Below the pieces are notes generated by a model. It was not told where the DNA came from. It saw only the letters and a program-made list of their open reading frames with translations, and did no database searches. A stretch of DNA of 64,000 nucleotides from Megaustenia siamemsis (Eukaryota; Mollusca; Gastropoda; Stylommatophora; Ariophantidae), in the NCBI GenBank assembly GCA_032433765.1, contig JAVIAB010000073.1:54907787-54971786 (forward strand), written 5' to 3'. Shown here in pieces: positions 20,461 through 31,219 of the stretch (positions are counted from its first letter, which is position 1; each line of letters starts with the position of its first letter). The position numbers and the translations under genes are program-made.

Positions 20461-20493
<33 letters not shown>
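20461..20493. repeat. (CT)n microsatellite
   Basis: About 16 CT units, followed by short CA-rich and TA-rich stretches up to 20570. Confidence 0.95.
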
Positions 20494-20495
<2 letters not shown>

Positions 20496-20570
20496 CATAA
20501 TTACTCATGCACACAGTAGAACGCATTCACACACACACGCACATACACACGTACATACATTATATATATG

Positions 20571-22285
20571 GGGAAGGTGTGGCTGAAAGTTTCACAATGA
20601 ACTTCTTATTACACACCTGCAATACGTTTTATGATAGAGTTTAGAATGTGTATTCATTTGAAAGCTCTTACATTTCTCCAGCTAAAAACAGGTTAAAAGC
20701 AAATCAACATTTATCTGTTCTGGTAGAAATTGAATTAAATGTAAAAAAATAAAATAAAATACGACACTTGGCCTCACTGCAGTGTAAATAGTCTCAGCCA
20801 TTGGGGTAATCAGCCATTGGTCAGTCCATGACAGTTGACCCCACAGCCGTGTAAATAGTCTTAGCCTTTGACGTTAAGTCTTAACTTATTCAACTTTTGT
20901 TTTCTTTCCAAGATCTCTGTATATCTACTTTTTTGGCAACAGCTCAGTTGTCAGCAAGGTTCCGTAACTCATAAATGGTAGATCTGTGATGTCTGAATAG
21001 TATAGTCAACAAGGGTCTATTCCAGCTCTACGTCAAAAGCTATCCTTGGAGTGACGTAATCAAAACTAGCATTTACAAGTGTTCCAGTTTGTATTTTTGT
21101 CTTAACGTATCGTATAGTCCTTGGCAGCCTGCATTATAGATTTACAAATGTCCACCACAGCAGTGACAGTTGACATTATTGTGCCCCTCTTAAATGTATC
21201 CAGAACTATATGGCGGGCGTGTAAGTTCTCATTGTTGCAACTTAGGGAAATTATTATTTTAAAATTAGCACAAACAATATAGAGCACAAAATATGGTCAC
21301 AGCTCACAATATTAAACAAACATGATATTGATATTAAATCACTAACTTTATCAATTCAGAAATCGGGACTCCCCCCCCCCCCCCCCCCAGATGAAATGAT
21401 TATATATTTAATTTTAAAAGACACTACATTCTTAAATGATTAATGAACACTCACTTAAAAATTTAGACCATTTCGTACACTTGAAGTGAAACAAAACTCA
21501 ACACTTTGAAGATCTCTTTTTCGACATCAAGACACGTCAAAAATTAAAAAAAAGTGGAATTATTACTGAAATTACTAAGAGAATGCTCCTTTTTTTCGTA
21601 GAAATACTCTGTATCTGAAAAGTAACGAAACAAAACAAATGTTTTATTTAGTATCACATTTTCGTATTTCTGTAGAGGTCATGTGTGACGTTTTACCCGT
21701 AAGACTTTAAGCCCCACTTTCCTCTATAATTAATGTCTTATTTTATTTTATTCCTTCTCCTATAGTTTACCAGAACTCTATAATTCCACCCCATAAAACT
21801 GGAATATAGTGATATGCCGCCAGACTTCCGAAACTCTGGTGAATTTATATTTATCAAACTGATATTACGGTATATTTTTCTATTAATTTTTATACTTATA
21901 AAAGTGAAATTGAAAAACAAGCTGTATGTGAGTTATTATAAAGTTCAAGCAATCATTAAAATTATAATGTTTCACTTAGCGCGTTCCGTGACGTTCCGGC
22001 TGAAACAAAAATATTCGCGTTATTACTGTATATACTTTTATCAGAGTCGCATCTTATCCACAATATAATGTGAAAATTGAGGTTCAAATGCAACAAAAGG
22101 CTGACGCAGCCGACGTCTAAAAGTCATTACTTAGGCGCTCCCCACCACCTAGAGTGTTTAAGGAGCTAAAGGTCTAAACACTTAGCTCTGTTTCACATAT
22201 ATTACTATTATTATTATATATTAAATCCTAATTGCATATTTATTATTATTATCTTTTTTATATTGGATGTATGGGACCATTATTG
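20571..22285. other. AT-rich sequence without a supported gene
   Basis: It contains a poly-C run at 21370-21389 and an imperfect duplication of about 75 bp spacing (tgtaaatagtctcagcc at 20785, tgtaaatagtcttagcc at 20850). Two short frames (21102-21287 minus, 21814-22068 plus) have no recognisable domain. Confidence 0.45.
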
Positions 22286-22444
22286 TTATTATTGTCAGAT
22301 GCATAGATACAGTGACAGAGACATGTTACAACAAAGGAAAATCACTAATTCAGACAGTTCGAGCAGCTCAAGAACGACAAATGATATAAACCACGACACC
22401 TTTTAGGTATCAGTGAAAAGAGAAAAGAAGAAGTTATTATTGTC
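22286..22444 (+). mobile_element. short LINE-E 3' end with 11-bp target duplication
   Basis: Bases 22297-22433 match the last part of LINE-E (19640-19765, opposite strand): the codons for VTETCYNKGKSLIQTVRAAQ, then the shared 3' UTR cacgacaccttttaggtatc and an (aag)n tail. The flanks ttattattgtc at 22286-22296 and 22434-22444 are identical. It is a severely 5'-truncated insertion of 137 bp. Confidence 0.9.
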
Positions 22445-22679
22445 GAGTTTTAATTTGTTTTCTTTACACTTTCCTTATATATTTCATTCTTATGTCTGTG
22501 GTTTCCAATCCAAAGAAATATTTTAAAAATCTATTAAGAGTGTTTTTATCTCATGGGATCTGCATGTATTATCTATGTCTAATGAAGTATTGTATTCTGT
22601 TCTTATTTTCTCTGTATTACGACAACATAAACGTCTGTTTGTAACATACAAGCTTTATATATGAACATGTATCAATAAT

Positions 22680-22683
<4 letters not shown>

Positions 22684-22738
<55 letters not shown>

Positions 22739-22765
22739 TACATACAACACACACTATATATATAT

Positions 22766-22827
<62 letters not shown>
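22684..22827. repeat. (TA)n microsatellite
   Basis: Two long TA runs separated by gcatacatacaacacacac. Any reading frame across it is a repeat artefact. Confidence 0.97.
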
Positions 22828-22830
<3 letters not shown>

Positions 22831-22869
22831 CAAGATACTGGGCAATTAATTTTTGACAATAGAAACAAG

Positions 22870-23288
22870 AAAAAGAGTTCTTAAATGGTATGTAGAGCCA
22901 GTCTTAATATATTGATGTGAATCATGGACATTGGGACAAAAGACAAGAAAATCACTGGAGGCTGTAGAAACGTGGTTTTACATAAGAATGTTGAGAATAC
23001 CTTGAACAGCCAAGAATAGTAATGAAAACGTTCTGAAAGAGGCCAAAGCAAAGAGAGGGCTAATTCCCAATATTGGATAAACAGAAGTATAATTAGAAGG
23101 GAATAGCTGGAATATATTGTGTCGATTGGGAAAAGTGAAGGACGAAGAGATAGAGGGAAGCAAAGAGAAGAGATACCAGACAGCTTAAGAGAATGGCTTG
23201 GCAGAAGGTCAAAAACAGAAATGATAAATAACTGTCGTGATTGAAAGTTGTGGAGAGACATGATCACCTACGCCAACAATTATGGTTC

Positions 23289-23319
<31 letters not shown>

Positions 23320-23325
23320 ATATCT
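22870..23325 (+). mobile_element. LINE-A 3' fragment
   Basis: A decayed reading with an RGKQREEIPDSLREWLGRRS block, TEMINNC and LWRDMITYANN, ending in a (gat)n tail at 23286-23320. Upstream codons resemble the RMLRIP and SNEDVLKEAKA-type segments. Several stops are present. It abuts S3, which points the other way. Confidence 0.75.
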
Positions 23326-23332
23326 CTCTCTG

Positions 23333-23672
23333 TCTGCGATCAAGACTCAATCAGAGTAGGATTCCAGACTCCCACATGAAGTCAGCTGTCAGGTTAAGTG
23401 TGTTGATCCCACAGACAGAACATCACATTTAGAGTCTGCCAGATCCACTCTGACTGAACACCCGTTAATACGTTGCACTGTGTTCTGCGCCAGTGGCCCA
23501 GTGCATCCGATTTCAGCCAGCATTTTACTCAGGTTTGCTTTCCTTAGCCTTTGATTGTCCCCAATCTTCCTGCAAGGCAATAGATTGTCTTTTCTGTAGG
23601 GGGATTCTGCCCTTAGATGGTCGGCCCTCCCAGGTTTACGAGCACCATCTGCCCGAGTCACTAGAGGTGACT
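23333..23672 (-). mobile_element. S3 short retroposon sharing its 3' end with LINE-I
   Basis: Read on the minus strand, S3 begins near gactcgggcagatggtgctc and ends with cagctgacttcatg, gagtctggaatcctactctg and attgagtcttgatcgcag. That 3' block is almost identical to the last codons and 3' UTR start of LINE-I (54556-54625, minus strand). The central part (aaatgctggctgaaatcgg) is related to S2. A 90-codon frame is open across the body, but it reads through the shared 3' block and shows no known domain, so a protein is not claimed. Confidence 0.8.
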
Positions 23673-24380
23673 AACACAGACATGCACACACAAAGATATG
23701 AGATGTGAATAACACAGACATGTACACAGCGATACGAGACAAGACTAACACCGACACACATCAAGATATATGACACATGAATAACATAGACATGCACATA
23801 AAGATATGAGATATGACTGACATAGACATGCACACACAAAAATATGACACATACCTAACATAGACATACACACAAAGATATAAGATATGACTAACATAGG
23901 CGTGCACAAACAAAGATATGAGATGTGACTTACATAGCCATGCACATACAAGTATATAAGATGTGTCAAACACAGACATGCACACACAAAGATATGAGAT
24001 ATGACTAACATAAACATGCACACAAAGATATGAGATATCCCTAACCCAGACATGCACACACAAAGACATGACCAACACAGATGCACACTAAGTTATGAGA
24101 TATTACTAAACTCAGACGCACATAAAGATATGAGACATGATTAACACGGACACACCGAGATATGAGATATGACTAACATGACACACACCTTGATATCAGC
24201 CATGGCTAGCACACACACATACACAAGCTAAGATTTGAGCCATGGCTAGCACAGAAACACATCAAGAGATGAGCCATGACTAGCACAGAAACACATTAAG
24301 ATATGAGTCATGGCTTCGCGGAAAAAACACCAAGAAATGAACCAAGTCTAGCACATAAACACATTGAGGTATCCACATGC
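23673..24380. repeat. degenerate minisatellite, about 38-40 bp unit
   Basis: Around 18 diverged units with a core like acatgcacacacaaagatat then gagatatgactaacata. Divergence increases toward 24380. The long frames on the minus strand, rich in C, V, S and H, come from this repeat and are not genes. Confidence 0.85.
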
Positions 24381-24414
24381 TTGGGTTAGTCTGCAGACTC
24401 TTCTTAACGTGTGA

Positions 24415-24832
24415 ATCATCGACATACGAGATGCAGGCCCCGAATAAGTGTTCACTTAGGTTTCGTTCAAACAGTTGTCCGGAGATTTGAGAGCAGTCTG
24501 ACCCATAGAAAGTTCCCTTGCATGCACAGTTCCAGGTTGACTGTTCACAGTACGTTTCCTTGCACGTACAGTCAGCACTTTCCGGGTCACATATGATGTC
24601 ACAGCCATCAGAACACGTCTGTTCGCACTGTAGCCCAAAATTACCATCGGGACAAGTGTTATTACAGATATAGCCAGGATGTTTACATTGTAGACATTTT
24701 CCGGATTTTTCTCACATAAAGGACAGACACTGAGACAAGACCTGGAGCAGTCGTGTCCATAGATCCCATGAGAACATTTGCCGTGACACGTACCGATGAT
24801 GACGTCGCAGCTCTTGCAACACCCGCTACACA
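24415..24832 (-). pseudogene. MEGF-type EGF-like exon with one frameshift
   Basis: The minus strand has an acceptor (gtcgttttgtgcag) ending at 24833, then a cysteine-rich coding stretch entering in phase 1, usual for EGF modules. The first part reads CSGCCKSCDVIIGTCHGKC, then YGHDCSRSCLSVCPLC. After the agaaaaatccggaaaatg region near 24710 the frame shifts, and the other frame continues KCLQCKHPGYICNNTCPDG, NFGLQCEQTCSDGCD, CTCKETYCEQ and NCACKGTFYGSDC. The spacing resembles laminin-type EGF repeats of multiple-EGF (MEGF/SREC) receptors. No flanking exons were found. The frameshift could be a sequencing error or true decay. Confidence 0.7.
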
Positions 24833-24833
24833 C

Positions 24834-25180
24834 TGCACAAAACGACCAAATGTTAATGAAAGTAGGTTCAGATATAATCACCATTATTGTCTTGGTTTGA
24901 AGTTCATTACAACTTTGTTATTCATGGTAATCAGGAAAGTCTCATCACAGTGGGCAATCACCGTAAAACCTATGGGAATTCGTCAAGAACTAGTATCACA
25001 TTTAGTAATGTAGTTTTTGTTTTGTTTTACAGAATACTAAACTGAAACCTGTAGTATTTCAGCGAAAACACGATGTATTTCTTAACATGTGCTGCCTTCC
25101 TTAATATCTGAGAGTGATCTACATACTTTTAAAGAAAGTAGACGGCGTATTGTTTGTGCAAGGACCTACAATAAAAATTT
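24834..25180. other. no recognisable feature
   Basis: If the EGF exon belongs to a live gene, this is its upstream intron. Nothing else is recognisable. Confidence 0.4.
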
Positions 25181-25529
25181 CTTAAAGTTAATCATCATTA
25201 TTATCATGTGCCATACCGGTTGTCGTAGGCAATCATGTCCCTCCACAATCTTCTATCTACAGTGCATCGTATCAGTTCTGTTGTTGACTGTTTTCTATGC
25301 CATGACACCAAGCTATCCAGTATTTTCTCTCTTTGTCGTCCGCAATCTCTCTTTCCTTTTATTTCGCCAGTTGTAACCAAGTATACCAACTTTCCTTTTC
25401 TCATGATGTGCCTGAAACATGTTGATTGTTTCGTTCTGATGTTTTTTAGGAGCTCCTTTTTTCTGTTGGCCTCTTTTAGAACTTCCTCATTGGTCTTTTT
25501 AGCTGTCCAAGTAGAAACTTAAAGTGAAT
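25181..25529 (-). mobile_element. LINE-D copy with 12-bp target duplication
   Basis: The minus strand encodes RGRQREKILDSLVSWH-like, STTELIRCTVDRRLWRDMIA and YDNRYGT, preceded by MRKGKLVYLVTTGEIKG. The tail is (atg)n-like at the low-coordinate end. Flanks cttaaagttaat (25181-25192) and cttaaagtgaat (25518-25529) differ at one base. The insert is 325 bp, closely similar to 16836-17289. Confidence 0.88.
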
Positions 25530-25748
25530 ACACTCCATAAAAGCTACATTTGGGGGTATTTTGCATCATTGCTCATTACTGCCGTTCTTTCATAACGTTG
25601 AATGTCATGGTAAGGTATTTACAGTTAGATGGATTGATGCGCATTTATGAGATCGAACTCATCATTGTATAAAGATGTGAGAGCGCTATCATTTTGTTGT
25701 TATTCTATTTTAATGCTATAAACGTGTTATTGCTACATATATTTATTG

Positions 25749-25778
25749 TTTGTGTGTGTGTGTGCGCGCGCGCGCGCT
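25749..25778. repeat. (TG)n(CG)n alternating tract
   Basis: Thirty bases of alternating purine-pyrimidine sequence passing from TG to CG. Such a tract can adopt Z-DNA, but no role is shown. Confidence 0.9.
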
Positions 25779-26121
25779 CCCACGCCATATATATACTGAT
25801 GGTAAAACAGTGAAACGTGCCCTAACTTCCAAGATGGCAGCTGATTATATTGAAAACGCTGAATGGAATCAACCAGGGTGTGCTCACTACAGACCATAGG
25901 GGTCTAACCCTTCACATAAATTGACATAAAGTATGCACTCTACTATGGACGACTGATGAAGTGTAACCAAGAACAGGTCACTTAATGATGTTCATATTGA
26001 CTCCTCGGCTCCTTCATCAACCAGTCCATAACAGACTTTTTCTTTACTTATGACCCCGCCTCCCCTCTCCGATAGTCTAATTAATAATCATCATTATGAC
26101 AGATGATGGTTCAAGGGAAAA

Positions 26122-27224
26122 GAAGATCATATATTATCTGTGGGCGATATGTTCTCCAATTCTCCTTACGATTGGGACAGTAGGATAAATATTTTATCTG
26201 TAATTGTTTGGAGTCGCAAAGCTTGAGGTCGTCAATTTCAGCAGGCTGTTTGATAGCACTAGCTGTTTCTGATACTATAATCTTATTAACTGGATTGCTT
26301 CGACACTTCATCATAGAAGTCTCAAGATTTGACATTAGGCGCCTGTATATGACTGCAATATTCACATTTGGGTGGTGTACCGACCAAATATGATATAATA
26401 TAATAATTGGGAGGTGATACCTCGACCTGGATCCTGGTGGCTTTCAAATTCCAGCGTGCTTTGGCAGTGTTCACACCTCACACAGTGAAGAGCTACTGCA
26501 CAAAGACATCATCGACTATTGTCATCACTAGTACGGTGGTAGCCTTGCTGGCTCTCAACCGTCATTTTTTATACAGCTACGAGAACAGACAAACAAAAGA
26601 CACGTTGACAACAATATACTTAGTTTTAATGGTGAATGCACACGTAACAACAGAATAGTGTAAGTGCTGCCATAGTAAAAAAAAAAGATATGATTACTTT
26701 TATTTTTATATTTGGCCATGGGTTGACTTTAGCGTTTACGGTTTAATTCAGAGTGCTATTCTTCTTATTTGCAACACTTGCACCGCAGTGAAAGTGTTTG
26801 GATTAGGAGAAAGAGTTTGTCCAGGAGAGCAAAGGAGACATCTATCTACTATACTGAAGCAAGGATGGATGAGGTAAACGTTACCAGGCAAGAAGTTTCC
26901 AAAGCTAGCAGAACGTCACAGACAACAATTATCTTAATGGCAGTGAGCCTTGCGTTTCTGATCACAACCGCCCCTAATAGTTTGTTTTTAATCATTACGG
27001 CGATATCAAGTAACTAAGATAACAATGCACAAGATATTGATTTTAGGTATCTGGTCTTTACAATTTGTACATTTAGTATGTATACGAATAATTCGTTCTA
27101 TTTCTTTCTGTACTGTTTAACTGGGTCTAGATTCAGAAAAGAACTAAAGTGCATCTTTAGAAAACCGAGGTCGTTGATGGGGGCCGAACCGACAAAAAGC
27201 CAACTGGTGAAACAAGAGTGGTAA
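26122..27224 (+). pseudogene. rhodopsin-family GPCR relic, intronless, multiple frameshifts
   Basis: Seven-helix pieces appear in order but in changing frames. TM1: YYLWAICSPILLTIGTVG, then a stop and ILSVIVWSRKA in another frame. TM2: SISAGCLIALAVSDTIILL with the conserved Asp. Pre-TM3: FGWCTDQI with the conserved Cys. TM3: STWILVAFKFQRALAVFTPH. TM4: IVITSTVVALLALN. TM5: WPWVDFSVYGLIQSAILLIC. TM6: TTIILMAVSLAFLITTAP. TM7 and helix 8: NNSFYFFLYCLTGSRFRKEL, then a stop at 27222-27224. The style is that of lophotrochozoan peptide (FMRFamide-receptor-like) GPCRs. No introns separate the pieces, so it is either a single-exon gene or a processed copy that has decayed. Confidence 0.82.
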
Positions 27225-27277
27225 ATTAAACAGCTTATTGGATAGATCACAAACAGTATTGAACACATCACAAACGT

Positions 27278-28005
27278 GTGTGCTACGTCATCATAATGGC
27301 TGATTGCATATCCCTAAACTGGCCGTACGCTAATAATGAAAGGCGAAATGACTCAGTTTTGTTCATGTTATTCATTAGGGATGTTGTGAGAGTGAGGATA
27401 GACGTGTGAAATGGTTTATCATTTCACAATTTCACATGACATTGCAGGGAGATCTGTTGGTCGATGTGCGACGGGGGTAATCCGACGACTAACTGTGTTT
27501 CATATGTCCGCATTTGAAGTCAAAAACGATGTCCTAACATCATCAAGCGCTATACATTTAAAAAAAAAATATGACGATCATCATTTTCAGGAGGACGTGA
27601 ACTTCCGGTCAATATGGTGGATAGGCGGCAGGAACCGTTAAAGGCTGTCTGAAAAGTGTTTCTTGTTGCAAGTCCGGCTTGTTGCAGGAGCTACTGAGTT
27701 AAGTGCTCTGTGCACACCGTGAGCTGTGCGTTTCATCCGTTTTGATCGTGTTTCGATATTCCGATTGCTTACGATGAAAGAAGATATACGTATGACAGGG
27801 AACAGATGGCTGTGTTCACTTTCTGTGCGGTTTCGCCTTATGTCTTTTGGCGTGTGCTGAGACTGTTATGATGGGGAATACAGATACCTTTCTTTGCTTG
27901 GAAGATGAGATAGTAATTCGCATGATTCCACTGACACGGGCGGTTGAACAATTATGGATTTTAATTTGTTTGCAGTGATACCGGGGCCTTCCATAACCAT
28001 ATATC
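27278..28005 (+). mobile_element. Repeat U, long copy
   Basis: This shares its whole length with 45695-46312, apart from about 100 extra bases near 27345-27445, and its 3' third with 7439-7680. Shared blocks include catcatcattttcaggagga, cgtgaacttccggtc, gtgttcactttctg and ggccttccataacc. Short frames occur on both strands in the 3' third, but none is conserved across copies in length or start. Type unknown; 5' truncation of one copy suggests a retroposon. Confidence 0.75.
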
Positions 28006-28149
28006 CTGCTGTCAGAGAGAATAGCAAAAGGGTTATGCACTTTTAATACTTTACCATGGAGCAGAAACATAAAAGTATGTTCTACTGCGATTAGTTTCCA
28101 AGGTTCAGCAAATCAAACAGAAGGAAATTATTTTCAAGAAACTAGTTCG

Positions 28150-28475
28150 GGTTTTACACAAGATAAAAGAAAAGAGAATTTAAGCGCTTGAAGTGTAGAT
28201 TTATAGAAGTAAAAATGAACGAATTAGTCAAATAGGAAAAGGAATCATAATAATTTTAAGCCGCTGAAAAACATTTTTAAAAAATAATTTTAGTAGACAG
28301 ATCAACTTCATTAAACAACGAGCAATTCCATAGTGCTCATTCATATCCCCTCTTCAATGTGTTATCCAGTATGAAGCACGCCCGCCACACGCAGCAGTAA
28401 CACTGAATGTGGCTTCAGCTCAGTTGCAAGAACTTATTAGAAGAGGTAAATACCTTGACCACAGCCTCCTTAGCA
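28150..28475 (+). repeat. Repeat V, copy 1
   Basis: This matches 33455-33735, including ttttagtagacagatca, ccagtatgaagcacgcccgc, cacacgcagcagtaacactg and agaagaggtaaataccttga. A frame reading VIQYEARPPHAAVTLN then LIRRGKYLDHS is open in both copies, but most differences change amino acids, so coding is doubtful. Confidence 0.7.
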
Positions 28476-28586
28476 GCCTCTTAAAACATGACAGCTGACA
28501 GTGGCCTCTTTTCTTCCCTGACTGTGGGCAGGTCTACGATAGACCCACAATTTGAGTAATACAAGTAAACAATTTTGGACGCATAA

Positions 28587-28652
28587 AGCAACATAATTCA
28601 TCATTATCGAGTGCCGTCTCCGCAACGAAGGTTGGCTACCAGCAACATAATT
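28587..28652 (-). mobile_element. 42-bp LINE-C insertion with perfect 12-bp target duplication
   Basis: Bases 28599-28640 are the extreme 3' end of LINE-C on the minus strand (ggtagccaaccttcgttgcg, then gagacggcactcgataatga and tg). The flanks agcaacataatt at 28587-28598 and 28641-28652 are identical. This is a complete, extremely 5'-truncated retroposition event. Confidence 0.92.
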
Positions 28653-28935
28653 AAACAAGTGTAAAAGCAACTTTAAAGAAATATTATAGAGTAAAAGATG
28701 CAAACATTAAAGTGGATTGACAACAACATTAATTGGTGAAATCGATAACAATGTACAACAATGTATATCGGCGTGTTATAGTATCCAACCATCCATATCT
28801 ATGGTACAAGATGTGGTGTGATCATGAAGTTATACATTAAGTATAGCAAGCAAGATATAAATTCACTATTTAGCAAGTATCAACTGAAAGAGGAGAGATA
28901 GAGTAGAATTTATAAGTATAAATAAACGTCATATA
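28653..28935. other. no recognisable feature
   Basis: AT-rich sequence between the LINE-C insertion and SINE-1. Confidence 0.45.
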
Positions 28936-28940
28936 AAGAG

Positions 28941-29146
28941 GTAGGGTTCGATCTCAACCGACGGCTTCTGGGTTCACCCATCCTTAAATGGGTACTGGAT
29001 TTTTTTCTGGGAAAGTGAAGCGGCACAGGCGTAATACTGACCAGATTACCCCAAAAATTATGTACTGAGGGTCTGTAAAATGTATGGCCACTAACACCAT
29101 ATTCCCCATACGCCATTTGGCGTGACGGGGCTCTTTAGTTAGTTTG
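28941..29146 (+). mobile_element. SINE-1, 5'-truncated copy
   Basis: It begins just before the B box (gaggtagggttcgatctcaa) and runs through ttcacccatcctta, actggatttttttctggg and catttggcgtgacggggct. It ends ctctttagttagttt, a tail different from the gggggtactttac tail of the other subfamily. Confidence 0.85.
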
Positions 29147-29149
29147 TAG

Positions 29150-29210
29150 TAGTCGTAGTAGCCTCCGTCAGTCATCGTTGACTATAGATTTTCAGCGCCC
29201 CTAGAAATGT

Positions 29211-29213
<3 letters not shown>
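29150..29213 (-). mobile_element. short LINE-B-associated 3' end fragment
   Basis: The reverse complement of 29184-29213 matches 42151-42180 (taatatttctaggggcgctg) at nearly every position, followed in both by a cta/act-rich stretch. It is a second copy of that 3' end. Confidence 0.6.
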
Positions 29214-29598
<385 letters not shown>

Positions 29599-29599
29599 G

Positions 29600-30600
29600 T
29601 TATATGGTAAGGAAACACATGGCATTCTTTCTAGATGAACACATCAGTTCATTTGTTGTTTGTACAACAAAGCTTTCTTTTTTGCTTAGGTGTGAGTGAC
29701 TATGTCTGGCATGGGAGCGCAATGTTGGAGTGAATATGCTCTGTATAAGATGTTTCTTGATGGTAAAAGGTATTGCTTTGTGTTGAAGTATAGGAGATAG
29801 CCGTCCCAATATTTGATTTGCTTTATTTCATCGTATGTCTATTTCTTTGTCCATTTTACCATTTTCAGAAAATGTTTTCCCAGATATTAAAGTGTGTTAC
29901 TTGTTTTATAACTTCATGTTGTATTACTTGCTTTTTTATAGCTATGTTTAATGTATTTTTTGTCTTCCGATTGATATAACTTCTGTTTGTTTTCAGTACT
30001 TATTTTCATATTAGTTATTTTATATTCTTTATTCAAGGACAGTAGATGCTGTTGAAGTTCTGTTTCTTCAAAAGCTATTAGGGCCTGGTTGTCAGCAAAA
30101 AATAATTCATTTATATCTTCACACTATGATTTGGCATCCTTACATATTTTGTCAATGTAAGTGATAAAGACAAGTGGTGACAACACGCTGCCTTGTCTTA
30201 CTCCAGATGTTACTGTGAATGGTTTTGATATTCTCTTACTTGCTCTAATCACATTTCTATAGTTACTATATAAGCTCTTGCAACACCTGATAAGGTGACA
30301 TTTACTACGTAATGATTCAATGTTTGCCATAATACATTTCTATCCACCCTATCGAAAGCTTTCTCTTGGTCCACAATGCTATGCACAGATTGTTTTTATA
30401 TTCTGTGTTCTTCAGTAATAGCTGCCTGAGTGAACATATTGCATCTGTGCATCTATTTTTTCCTAACTCTGTCTGTTCTTTCGTCAACTGGGGTTCTATA
30501 ATAATCTTAATCTTCTTTATATAATCTTTGCATTCACTTTGTCTACGTGGCTCAGTAGTGATATGCCGCGGTATTGTGAACATTCTATTTTGTTTCCTTT
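29600..30600 (-). mobile_element. LINE-E-like element, reverse transcriptase remnant
   Basis: The minus-strand order is: TEPRRQSECKDYIKK, a RT block LGKNRCTDAICSLRQLLLK, NNLCIA then DQEKAFDRVDR-like codons in another frame, a VTSGVRQGSVLSPLVFITY block, an ADNQALIAF-type catalytic block, then ILGRLSPILQHKAIPFTIK and FTPTLR. The catalytic Asp pair has become DN. It has many frameshifts. Post-catalytic motifs resemble LINE-E. Confidence 0.75.
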
Positions 30601-31219
30601 ATTCATCCAATTTTTGTTATTATTTTTTATAAAATATATTTGATTATTATGAAGTTATTGGAATTATTATTGTTAGTTGCCAAATAACTTTCAATAATAA
30701 ATTTTAAAATATGTAGCAATTACCGGAAATGTTATTCTGAAGTAGCAACAACACATTAAAAATAGTCCTAGTTTGTTAATTTCATAGAGAATAGTTCTCA
30801 ATATATTTTACATTATTTTCAATGGCACAAATATTTGAACATACAAATTTAAAAATGAAAATGAAATAACTGAAAAGAAATGGAGTAAAAGAAATTTGTA
30901 TTTATAGATTTTTATTATCCATGGTATAAAATCATATATAGTAAATTTGCAACAAGACACTAAATAGAGAGGAAATAATCAAAGCAGCAAATGTGTACAG
31001 ATGCTCTTTACTGGTAAGGTTTTAATGCATAAAACCTTGTTTATAGTAGAACATCTATTGAGTTATATTCTTTAATGGTGCTAATTCTGATCAGTAATGG
31101 CAGAGGGTCTCAGAGCTGGCTCATACCTCAAATAAAGAGGTTATCTGCGCTACAGCTCAATGGGACATTGTAGTACTCTCAACCACATCATTGACCCAGG
31201 TATTTTCTTTTTATTGAAG
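30601..31219. other. AT-rich, no recognised feature
   Basis: Very AT-rich with no supported feature. Confidence 0.5.

Noticed and set aside
22684..22884. 66-codon YI-rich frame
   Set aside because: Translation of a (TA)n microsatellite.
23636..24086. Long minus-strand frames rich in C, V, S and H over 23.6-24.1 kb
   Set aside because: They are translations of the 38-40 bp minisatellite in several frames; no domain and no start context.
25830..25850. caagatggcag as a YY1-type promoter site
   Set aside because: A single short motif with no transcription start or gene downstream; similar strings also occur near 45266 without support.
27411..27641. 76-codon frame in repeat U as a protein
   Set aside because: Not conserved in the second long U copy at the matching position.
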